Assembly (NCBI GenBank): GCA_038025085.1
Contig: CM076150.1
Location: 1,242,501-1,306,500, forward strand
Direction of reading: 5' to 3'
Source: Tetragonia tetragonoides
Lineage: Eukaryota; Streptophyta; Magnoliopsida; Caryophyllales; Aizoaceae
Length of the DNA stretch: 64,000 nt
Shown: in pieces, positions 23,224-32,792 of the stretch
Layout of the letters: each line of letters begins with the position of its first letter
Position numbering within the stretch: the first letter of the stretch is position 1
The notes under the pieces: generated by a model
The model's database searches: none
What the model was told of the DNA's origin: nothing
The model's input: only the letters and a program-made list of their open reading frames with translations
Position numbers and translations under genes: made by a program

Positions 23224-25775
23224 GGAAAATTGGCTGTCAATAATCCGAAGTTTGGGTCGTCCGCCGCGAATAATCCCAAGTTTGCTTTCAGCCCCAAATA
23301 ATCCGAAGTTCAGACCCACCCGCCCAAAATACTTTAAATGAAGACGCTGTTAGACTTCCGTTAACCACCGTTACTAATTTCACCCCAAACCAATTTTTTC
23401 ATCCTTTCTCTCTCCCCTTCATCTTCAACCTTTTCTTCATCTTCAACCTCCTCTTTTCCCTCACACACACATACTCAAACCTCCAATCACCATTGTCGCC
23501 CCCAATTTCATGTCAAATTAAGCAAATTAAAAACATCATCCCACCCAAACTCAAATTTTCTCTCTTCCCCAAACTCCAAATTTCACCAAAGTCCCCAATT
23601 AATTTCACACCCTTCCATTTTAACATTAACAATGGAGAGAGAGACTAGGGACTTTGGTGTCAATCTAACCCATTACGCTATACAAGTATACAATCATAGT
23701 CAAAATAATCTTAAAATGATTGGTTTAGTAATTGAAGCATCTACTATTTTCATACGACAACAACAACCCAGTAAGTATCCCGCCTAGGGCGGGGTTTGGG
23801 GAGGTCCAGATGTATGCAGTCTTACCCCTAACTAGTCGCCTAGAAGACTGTTTCCGAAAGACCCACAAAAACCTTTTTTTTTTTTTTTTTAAATACATTT
23901 TCAAAAAGGTTTTTTTTGTTTTTTGTTTTTTTTTTTTTAAAGCAATAAAGAATGATCAAACGGGCAAGAGAAGTAAAGCATTAAACATACTAACACAAGA
24001 TATTACTATTTGAACAACATAAAGTGACGGAGACGCTACAGGCTATAAACAAAATGACTCAACCTCTAGTACTAGCCAATGGACAACCATAATCTAACGA
24101 GGATCCTCTACACGAATCCTGCTACGCCATAATTTCCTATCTAGGACCAAGTCCTCTGTAAGCTCTAGAAGGGTCAAATCCTGCCTGATTACCTCTCCCA
24201 AAGTCTTCTTCGGGCGTCCTCTTCTTCGTTTACAGTCACTAAGTGTAATTCTCTCACACCTTCTCACCGGTGCATCTCGATGTCTCCTTCTCACATGCCC
24301 AAGCCACCTAAGCCTTGTTTCTCGCATCTTGTTGTCAATATCGGTCACTCCCACCTTGCCTCTCAATACTTCGTTCCTAATTCTATCTCTTCTTGTAGAG
24401 TTGCACATCCATCGAAGCATCCTCATCTCGGTCACCCGCATCTTCTGCACATGCACCTGCCTCACCGGCCAACACTCCACCCCATATAGCATAGCTGGCC
24501 TGATGGCTGTACAATAAAATTTGCCTTTAAGTTTTAGTGGAATTTTTCTGTCACATAGAACTCCCATTGCACTCCTCCACTTTAGTCACCCTGTTCTGAT
24601 ACGATGAGTCACGTCATCATCAATCTCGCCGTTGCCCTGTATTATTGAACCGAGATATTTGAAACAATCCCTCTTCGGTACCACTTCAGTACCAATCTTA
24701 ATCTCCATATCCGAGGCAACCCCATCTCTTGTAAATTTGCCTTCCAAGTACTCGGTCTTTGTCCTACTTAACTTAAATCCCTTTGACTCTAGTGTATCCC
24801 GCCAAAGTTCTAGTTTGGCGTTAACACCTTCTCTAGTCTCGTCTATCAAAACAATGTCGTCGACAAACTATTTTCATACGACGAAATTCAAAATTGATTA
24901 GTTAATGGGGAATGCAAATTTATGGCCAAAATTCAGGAAATAAAAGAAACCCACACAAGTCGGTCAAGCACTTCTATTGAGGTTCATTCTTCAAATCTGA
25001 TTCTCCAGGTTATTTGAGGTATTAATTAATTGTTTTTTACTCTAACAATATCAATTCAGTTTCACCTAAAGGTATACCACCATAGTATTAATCAAACTAG
25101 CAAGCTAAGCAGCAAATTTGCTATATTTCAACTAGAAATTAAACGATTAAGACAATTGAGCAGCAAAATATATTGCAAGAACAAAACAGAAATCACCTAT
25201 ATCAAACAACAAAATGAAATTAGATTGTGAGGGAGAGGGATATCACGCTACGAAATGCGGGTAATAGTGCTCACAGTTACAAATTTGCTTGTCATCGATA
25301 TGGCGTAATGGGTTAGATTAAAATTTCAACATTTCAATTTCATTCTTCATTTTGCTACTTAATTTTTATTGTTTGTGATTGTTAAAATAGAAGGGTGTGA
25401 AATTGAATTGGATATTTTGGTGAGATTTGGGGTTTGGGGAAGAGAGGGAATTTGAGTTTGGGTGGGATGATGTTTTTAATTTGCTCAATTTGACATGGAA
25501 TTGGGGGTGACAATGGTAGTTGGAGGTTTAAATGTGTGTGTGTGTGAGGTAGAAAGGAGGTTGAAGATGAAGAGGAGAGAGAAAGGATGAAAAAAAGGGT
25601 TTTAGGTGCAATTAGTAACGACGGTTAAGTGTGGTTAACGGAAGTCTAACACCGTCTTCATTTAAAGTGTTTTGGGAGGATGGGTCTGAACTTCGGATTA
25701 TTCAAGGCTAAAAGCAAACTTGGGATTATTCGCGGCGAAAGGCCCAAACTTTGGATTATTGGCAGCCAATTTTCC
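23224..25775. mobile_element. Mutator-like element with ~400-bp TIRs
   Basis: Ends are ggaaaattggc...gccaattttcc with a perfect 9-bp duplication aaaaaaata (23215-23223 and 25776-25784). The inverted repeats continue for about 400 bases (23224-23632 paired with about 25385-25775), sharing phrases such as aataatccgaagtt, gttagacttccgttaacca and cacccaaactcaaatt. The only coding material is the inserted RTE LINE (23759-24866), so the element has no transposase of its own. Length without the LINE is about 1.4 kb, mostly TIR, a foldback-like Mutator structure. Confidence 0.85.
23759..24866 (-). mobile_element. RTE-type LINE, 5'-truncated
   Basis: Target-site duplication of 16 bp, actattttcatacgac, at 23743-23758 and 24867-24882. 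On the minus strand the element begins inside the reverse transcriptase at [20 protein letters not shown] (the catalytic DD). It continues through [20 protein letters not shown] and [20 protein letters not shown], then, after one in-frame stop near 24585, VLCDRKIPLKLKGKFYCTAI, MRMLRWMCNSTRRDRIRNE and RRRGRPKKTLGEVI. It ends in a (ttg)n-type 3' tail. These are the palm, thumb and C-terminal motifs of RTE-clade LINEs. The N-terminal half (endonuclease and RT fingers) is missing by 5' truncation. Confidence 0.92.
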
Positions 25776-25865
25776 AAAAAAATATAGATCTAATTCCATC
25801 TACAATTTTGACCCCTTATTTAAAATTGCACTCATTAAAATATTTCTGTGTACGCCACTTATAAG

Positions 25866-26288
25866 GTTATCAAAAAAGGAAAAGAAAAAAAGAAAGGGCA
25901 TATAATTACCTAGGAATGGGCTCCGTTGATTGAGCTATGGGACTGGACCAAACTAGGTCGGCTTGTACCGCTAGTTTTACCCTGCAGGCCTGCAGCAGTT
26001 ATAAATGCTCAACTAATAATCCGAGAACCTGCATAGTGAAGATGCTTCGTTAGTCAATCTCATTTGTATAAATCTCTATTTGTAATGCTACAAACATTAG
26101 AGGGTTTTTTACGTGTCACTTCATAACATATAAACCAGCTAGCCAAACTATGGTTTTAGCTTCATCACCATGGGGAGGAAACCTCTCATAAAACCTTATA
26201 TTGGAGATGCTCTAATGACTTCATAAAATATATATGGTTGTAGTTAAACCAAAAAATATGGTTGTAATTAGGGTGTGTTCTTTTCCAC
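25866..26288. other. Spacer, no gene seen
   Basis: AT-rich DNA with the right copy of the aaagggcat direct repeat at its start. No ORF with recognisable motifs. Confidence 0.5.
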
Positions 26289-26291
26289 TTA

Positions 26292-26525
26292 GGCTCCGTT
26301 CTTTTCATTGAAAAGTGAACTGAATTGATATTTTTAACTTGACCTTTAACCATTTAAACCTTGTCCAAGCATATATAATATTGGACTCATTTGAAAGTAT
26401 CGAAATCTTTCCAATCACATTTATTTCAGAATAAAAAGTTATTTAAGGGATAAAATTACACAAAAAGTGAACTGAATCCAACTGAACTAAAATTTAAGTG
26501 AAATTAAGCTGAGAAGAACGGAGCC
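26292..26525. mobile_element. Tourist-like (PIF/Harbinger) MITE
   Basis: Inverted ends ggctccgttcttttca on the left and agaagaacggagcc on the right, flanked by the trinucleotide TTA on both sides (26289-26291 and 26526-26528). It is 234 bp long and non-coding. TIR and TWA-type duplication both fit Tourist. Confidence 0.85.
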
Positions 26526-26627
26526 TTACTCAATAATTGGTTAAGTTCAATGAAATGCATAGCCTTGAACATAAAGGTATCCTAAACTTCAGCAACAATT
26601 TATAAATGGTTGTTATATTCACCTGGA

Positions 26628-26761
26628 GAAATTATTGCATAGTCCAGGAGCATTACTCCCTCCTCTCACAAAATAAGTGGAGCCCACCCTAAATTTAAAC
26701 TAATAATTTTCTATTTTGTGAGTGGAGGGAGCAATGCTCCTGGACTGCACAATAATTCCTC
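26628..26761. mobile_element. Hairpin MITE with 11-bp duplication
   Basis: Almost entirely palindromic: gtccaggagcattactccctcc pairs with its complement near 26726-26755, and cacaaaata with tattttgtg. The 11-bp duplication tattcacctgg is present at 26617-26627 and 26762-26772. The length and duplication fit a Mutator-type MITE. A transcript would fold into a stem of about 50 bp. Confidence 0.8.
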
Positions 26762-26772
26762 TATTCACCTGG

Positions 26773-27049
26773 GGGAAATAATGAACTGAACATGGTAGAA
26801 TGATTTTTTTCTGCCTGACGTTGAACTGATTAAACTGACGAAAACAGAGCCAAATTATTGCTTTGAAATATCTACCATTAATCACGAGTTATAATGAAAA
26901 TCAACACCAAACAAATTACCATGAAAGCAATCAAAATTAGCTATACCACTAACAAAATCTTTTAGAACAATTGATTAAGCGTATAATAAACTGTGGTTTA
27001 ATACCAACATACAATACAAGATGCAAAATAGAGATGAAAACTTACCAAA
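26773..27049 (-). other. Start of possible long 5'UTR intron of F-box copy 1
   Basis: Non-coding. From about 26880 it is similar to 46640-46840 (shared cc-aacac-aaa, catgaaagcaa-caaaatta), which continues into the putative 5' exon described next. Confidence 0.4.
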
Positions 27050-27200
27050 AATATGCTTGGCAGAATAATATTGAACACAATTCTCAACTGATGTTTTTCT
27101 CTTGATTTCATGAGAGTGTAGTCAATTCTTTGAATGATTTTCTTCTGAAAATCTATTTGATTGATCAGTTAAGTACGGATCTATGGAGAAGGAGAAGGAA
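27050..27200 (-). promoter_or_regulatory. Putative 5'UTR exon of F-box copy 1
   Basis: On the minus strand this block runs ctccatagatccg... through ctctcatgaaatcaagagaaa to a good donor site, ttttg|gtaagttttc near 27047. The same block, donor included (tttcg|gtgagtttatc), recurs at about 46826-46980. Conservation of a donor without an ORF suggests a 5' untranslated exon of the F-box gene family. For copy 1 the intron would run to about 22225 and contain the nested transposons. Inference only; no transcript evidence. Confidence 0.4.
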
Positions 27201-27790
27201 AAAAAAGGAGGACGGACACTACCCTAAATTTATGGTTGGAGTTGGAGTAGGAGTTGGAGTTGGAGCGTGGAGCATGCATTAGGTGTTTGTAGCAAAAAAC
27301 TTTAGGGATTGACTAACGAAGGGTAGTGAACAAATTTAGGGATTTTATTAGGTGTTTTTGTGCAAAAAAATTTATAATAAATTGTTTCTTTGCAATTTTC
27401 CATTCATTAGGGGTTTTCTTGTAAATTTTCCTCGTGTGTATAAAAACGACAGTTTTCTTGTAAAGTGCAAATAACTTCAGTTTAGTAGATTGTAATTCAG
27501 TTGTATTGTGCAGATAAGTTCAGTAAAAAGAAGGTGAAAAGAACAGGGCTTTAGGACCCGTTTGTTTGAAATGAAGATTGGTGACCTTATTGGGGAGAAT
27601 TTAGACAAGACTATGACAAAGTGGAGAAAACTGGAACAAACTAGGAAAAATCGGAACAAACTGGAGAAAACTGAAATTTCTTTATTTTTTAGAATTGAAT
27701 ACACATTGACCTTTGGCAACTAAGATTTTTGAAACAAAAAATGAGTTGTTTGAGAACAATTAACTGTATACCCGGTCAAAAGGCCTATCA
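27201..27790. other. Possible F-box promoter region; no gene
   Basis: Contains a run of ggagttggagt-type repeats near 27236-27262 and a degenerate block of ggaacaaactgg-like phrases at 27600-27670 that resembles the MITE at 11074-11505. No ORF with recognisable motifs. Confidence 0.4.
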
Positions 27791-28355
27791 ACATTTATTT
27801 CTTTTGATAAAGATATATACTCTATTACTGATTAGTGATATATAACCTATAAAAAGTAGAACAAGACAAATGGAATTTGGCATTCAATTTCAAAAACACT
27901 TCTAAGCCGCTAATTTACTTAGATTTAGGGGTAAGCATGTTGATCATGCTTCTCACTTGCACATTCGATCCAGACCTAATCTGTTTTTTATCCGAAAAAG
28001 TGAATATACGCTCTGTAAAAATTGAATCGGATATCGGCTCTGTAAAAAAACTTTTTTTTGAACGAAAAAGAGCGAATATAGATCGACATATTTGGAACCT
28101 GGATATACGGTATCCGCTCCAAATCCGTATTTAATATAAAAGTAGGGAACTTTCATAAAACTTTAGGACTTTTTTTTTTGAACGGCATACTTTTGGACAT
28201 ATGATCATGTAATTGAAACATTTTTTAAGCTACAATTACTTTGCATTAGATTTATTAAATTTTAAATCTTGACAATATTACATTGCAAACTTTCGGGTGT
28301 GATTTGGGTCGATTTTATTGAGATTTATAAGGTTAAAAATTCAAAAAATCAAGAT
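27791..28355. other. Duplicated 3' flank of F-box copy 2, then spacer
   Basis: 27790-27920 resembles 19540-19690 downstream of copy 1. The FBD exon that should lie next to it is absent, and 27930-28355 is AT-rich non-coding DNA, so the last exon of copy 2 has been deleted or displaced. Confidence 0.5.
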
Positions 28356-28382
28356 CCAAGTATTTGTACAAATCAAAACGTC
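28356..28382. repeat. 27-bp direct repeat, left copy
   Basis: aagtatttgtacaaatcaaa plus acgtcac occurs here and at 32651-32677 without mismatch, bracketing the chromovirus-type LTR unit. Confidence 0.85.
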
Positions 28383-28383
28383 A

Positions 28384-29141
28384 CATTCCACCCAACTTAA
28401 GGAGGTTTCGACCCCGAAACAAATACTACCACTGATGCAAGAAAACACAACTAATTCCATATATGAGCTACTGATCAATCTAAAGACTAAACCACACAAT
28501 CAAGTCAATAGAACTAAACAATAGAAGTAGGCAAGTAAGAGTCACTTATTCCCTAATGGCCACATCATTGGCTCACAAATCAAGATTCAATATCAATAAG
28601 CACATTGTCATAGAGGACTCATCCATAGTCACGGAGTATCTTGGTTCACATCATTCAAATGGCATCAACACCATAACTTTCTCTTTTCCTTTCCCATATC
28701 GAATAAACAATATACCCATCCTCATGGCATCTTTCAATCACAAGGAACTCAAGTCATATCAAGGATTACGAATCATCGCAACTAAAAGCCAATCAAGTCT
28801 CATCATACTATGAAAATTTAATCACTCACAACAAAAGATAATTAAGCACATCAATCCTACCACATATGGGTAAGTCAAGCACCTTGAACTTTTATCATTT
28901 CTACCTTAAAGGGTTTCAACCCGAATAAGGTCAAGCAAAGCAGCAAATAACACATTATAAGTACCACGTGCATGAGTACTTGACCAATCATCTAACTTAC
29001 TCTAACTCTCACAACTTTACCATTTTAGAACTCTAATTCCTAGTATTTTTCTAACCACTTCATCCTAACTCAAACAGCAACGCTAGGATATGAAGATTCC
29101 TTGCATTAACCCAAGCCAAACCTAACGCTCTGATACCAATT
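28384..29141 (-). mobile_element. Internal part of an LTR retrotransposon with PBS
   Basis: Directly downstream of the LTR (minus strand) stands a tRNA-iMet-type primer-binding site, tggtatcagagcg (complement of 29127-29139). About 740 bases of non-coding leader-like sequence follow. The other end (28395-28420) reads on the minus strand gtttcggggtcgaaacctcc, resembling the end of a chromovirus pol followed by a polypurine-like tract. No gag, protease or RT is visible. Confidence 0.65.
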
Positions 29142-32100
29142 TGTAACACCCCGGATTTTCTAAAATATAATAAAGAGCCGTAGTGGTCCCCCCCGGACCG
29201 CCCGGATCCCACGAAAATAGATAAGCTTGAGCCAAAATTTCGACAGAGTTTCCTTTGGAATAGATATTCCAAGTTATCGACCTTACAAAAACCTGCTTAA
29301 ACAGATAAATACAACCAAACCAAACTTTACAGCGGAAGACTCCTAACAAATCCGGAGCATCACTGCCACACTCACTCATTGAATGAGTGCAAGGTTTATA
29401 AATCTATTCATTACAATAACTGAAATAAAAGACAAATATACTGAACTTTTTGACATCTTTGAGTCCAACCATCCAACTAGGACAAAAGATCCTCACGGAC
29501 AATCAACTTGCAAATATTCTTCAATCTACTTCCACAGTTGCAATTAAGCCGCAAAAGGTTCATCATAGGTCCACCATAAGTAAATGGACAACACACACAC
29601 ATAAAAAAGAAAAACATCCAATCAGCAAAGCTGAGTAACCAAGTATTTCACCGAGATAATAAACATAATATCTTTATAATAATTTACAACCATAAAACAC
29701 GTCAATGGATCAACTTCATATAAGACTTAGGTCATACAACATTATAATCAGTTAATCACGTAAGTCAGTCACTCTAATTCTCAAGCACGCAAAATACACA
29801 AGTTCACTTTCTTATCTCATTCAACAATTTCATTCAAAGCTCACTTCCTTGTAAAAACATACACAAATCTCATATGCGTAACAATTCATACTTTTCATAG
29901 CTTTTAGAGTTTCAATCCATCATTTTACTTTTTAAAGGGAAGAGAACGGCAAGAGATCGCAAGTTCATCAATCTCAACATTCAAGACCGCATCCTGATAC
30001 CAAATCAAATCAAATTAAATGGCCAAATCCCTTGTGTGCACACCCTCCTAGCCCTATGGGGTTTTCAAGACCGCAGTCTGCCATAGTGGTTCATGGCTAG
30101 GAGAAGACAGATTACCTCAAGTTCATGAGTAATCAAAATATCATAATCAAAAGGATTACCCCAAGTTCATGAATAATCACACATCTCGAGGGTTTGTGGA
30201 AGACCTGCTCCACAAATCTGCTCTCATAAGTTGCCCATGTTCATCACCTTCGGGGGATCCTACCCAAAAGCTATCTTGCCCTCAATTGTTCAAGTTTACG
30301 TATTAATATTTTAAAAGAATACATTTGTTCACACCAACGAGTCATCACAAGTCCAATACAATGTCATAACACCAATCCATCTCATTTCAATAACCAATCA
30401 AAGACATGCTAGCCACCAGTCAATTTCAATTTTCATAAAGTCATAAGCAGATAGTCCAACAATATTATTCCAACACTTCTCATAAGAATATCATGTCAAG
30501 ATCACATCACATATTTCTATCTTTCTCAAACACTAGATCACAAGGATAAATCCAATCTCTCTGTATACTAGCCAAAGTCATTCACGTCATAATTTCAGCA
30601 TTCTTAACAATATAATTTCATATACTTAACATTATAATTTCAGCCTTCAACAGCTCCATAAACAAGTACAAACAATAGACATTTAATACCACAATCAGTC
30701 TGCAACTAATCAAGCTTTTCCAAGATTAATAAGACACTCAATAGACCAATCTTTTACATTGCAAATACGTACTTTATAGTTTATCATATCTAGAGGGCTA
30801 CAAACATACCACAAACCCATCTAAAGTCTTAGTAGTAATTATCATTATAGGATCATAGGCAACTACACACCTACACAAGTTTCCACAAAAGCCATGTAGT
30901 TCAAGCATCAATTTGGGTTCAAGAGCTTAAAGGGTCAAATTCTCTATTTTCGGGTGATTATTACAACAGTTCTGTATTTTGGCCATATCTCACTCACATC
31001 GTATCGAGGTGATTCAAAAACCTGTGGAAACCTTACAACGAGGGCTACAACTTTCATGTTTTAACCATCTTCAGAATCCAAACTTAAAACAGTCGAATTG
31101 AAGCATGAAGGTGCAAAACAGGATTTCAGTCACCAAATAATCCACATAAATTCAATCATTCAAACTCAAGCAACTTAATAATTAAAATTTTAGAACTAAG
31201 CACATATCAATTCACATATTAATCAACAATCTCACAGTATAATTTCAATAGTAGCATATTGCAATTTAGTTCTATCAAGTTCACACAATAACATCAATGT
31301 CCAATTGAATAGAAAGTTGATTACCTCTAATCGAATCCCCCATAACCACACGCATAAATTCTTCAGTTAGTCACTGACCATACAATATATACTCAAATCA
31401 GCATCAATAAATCAAACAGAAAACAAAGTTAATCAACCCAAAAATCAATTTAGGGTTTAGGGTACAGTTCACACAAACCAGCAAAGAGAGAGAAAAGGTT
31501 GAAGATGGCGGCATTCTGGGCCACGGTCTCATGATGCACCGTGGTCTGATTAGGTCGATAACCAATGTTGTGGTGGGTGATGGCAGGCGGTGCCACGCCC
31601 AAACAAAACAGAGCAGGGGAGGAGTATGTGTCCAATTGCAACAGCAAGAGCAAGAGGTACCAAGAGGAGAGACAAAATAGCAGAAAGTGCAGCAAAGTTT
31701 TCAGACTCAAAGCAAACTGACAAAGATGGCGGTGATCGAATTTGATGGTGGTAATGGTGTATGTGCGTGAGGGAGATAGCATAGAGTCTGTGAGAGTTTT
31801 GTGTTTCTTTTCTTTTTGAGCGTGTGATACAGAGAAGTAGAAGAAGACTTCTTTTTTTTTTCTTTTGACCATATATACAGGAGAGAGGGAAGAAAGGTAA
31901 GGTAAAACACTCGGAAGTCAAGTGAGTCTCTACTAGGGGTGTAACTGAGTCAGTCTCTACCAGGGGTGTAACACTCGGAAGTCAATTCAGTCAAAGTTCG
32001 GCTCGAGCTCGAGCCGAGCCCGAGCCTAATATGGCTCGGCTCGGTTGGCTCGATTGGCTCGTTTCATTTTATTTTCTCATCTATTTTGAATAAGACCATT

Positions 32101-32595
32101 AAATATTTATAGAAATTCATATATTTTTTAGGGTTTTCCAATTTTATAACTTGTAAGTGAACATTTATAGTCGAATTCAATTGCAAATGTTTTAAATCGG
32201 TCTACTTTTTATAACATTTTTAATGGAGAGTGTGAATTCGAGCCGAGTTGAACCGAGTTACGAGTCTAAACCGAGCCGAGCCCGAGCCTCAACTATTCCG
32301 GCTCGGTGAGCTTCGAGCCGAGCCGAGCCAAAACAAACCGAGCCGAGCTTCGAGCCAGGGGTGGTTAGGGCTCGACTCGGCTCGGTTACACCCCTAGTCT
32401 CTACTTTTAACCAAAGCACAATTTGAAACCCAATAAATCACTTAAAAGCTTGATTTAATTCTATTTGTAATTAAAAATCCGAAATTCTTTTTTTTATTTC
32501 TTTAAAAACTAATAATCAAAATCAATAAATAATTTACCAATATAAGTAATCAAACAAATAAATTATTCAAAAATAAATATTTACGGGATATTACA
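29142..32595 (-). mobile_element. Long LTR of a chromovirus-type Gypsy element
   Basis: On the minus strand the segment starts tgtaatatcccg after a polypurine tract (ttaagggggatag, near 32600) and ends ccggggtgttaca immediately before the primer-binding site. It therefore has TG...CA ends and a length of 3454 bp, of which 463 bp is an inserted hAT MITE. The upstream phrase tttcgggacgaaacttctttt is the typical end of Tekay/Del-like pol. Short ORFs at 31450-31920 are LTR shadows. The PPT-LTR-PBS order is that of an internal junction, not of a solo LTR. Confidence 0.7.
31934..32396. mobile_element. hAT MITE rich in CTCGG/CCGAG repeats
   Basis: Ends taggggtgtaac...gttacaccccta, flanked by the 8-bp duplication gtctctac (31926-31933 and 32397-32404), the hAT hallmark. 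The arms contain many gagccgagccga / ctcggctcgg repeats that pair with each other. The left terminus is itself duplicated: a second gtctctaccaggggtgtaac lies at 31953-31972. Nested in the long LTR. Confidence 0.85.
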
Positions 32596-32650
32596 TACTA
32601 TCCCCCTTAAAAGAAGTTTCGTCCCGAAACTTAACGCAGCAACAAATTCA

Positions 32651-32677
32651 AGTATTTGTACAAATCAAAACGTCACA
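32651..32677. repeat. 27-bp direct repeat, right copy
   Basis: Identical to 28356-28382; see that entry. Confidence 0.85.
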
Positions 32678-32792
32678 GTAATAGCTAACGTTTAATTATC
32701 ATGACTTCAATGAGCTGAAAACCAACTGATGATGAATGAAGTTAAGAAATTCAAGGAATTATGCATTGGACTATTGATTAAGAAAGCAATAC

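Larger units (their letters stand above)
23010..25865. mobile_element. Probable hAT-like element (outer layer of nest)
   Basis: Left end cagtggcggacctagg, right end tgtgtacgccactta: the ends pair over agtggcg(g/t)a, a terminus common in plant hAT-like elements. About 200 bp of left arm and 80 bp of right arm surround the long-TIR element at 23224-25775. No transposase is present and the 8-bp duplication cannot be identified, so this is a moderate call. Confidence 0.4.

Noticed and set aside
24280..24517. Plus-strand ORFs with His/Leu-rich sequence
   Set aside because: Antisense shadows of the RTE reverse transcriptase.
31450..31921. Overlapping minus-strand ORFs of 120-140 aa
   Set aside because: They lie in the long LTR, have no motif and mutually overlap in different frames.
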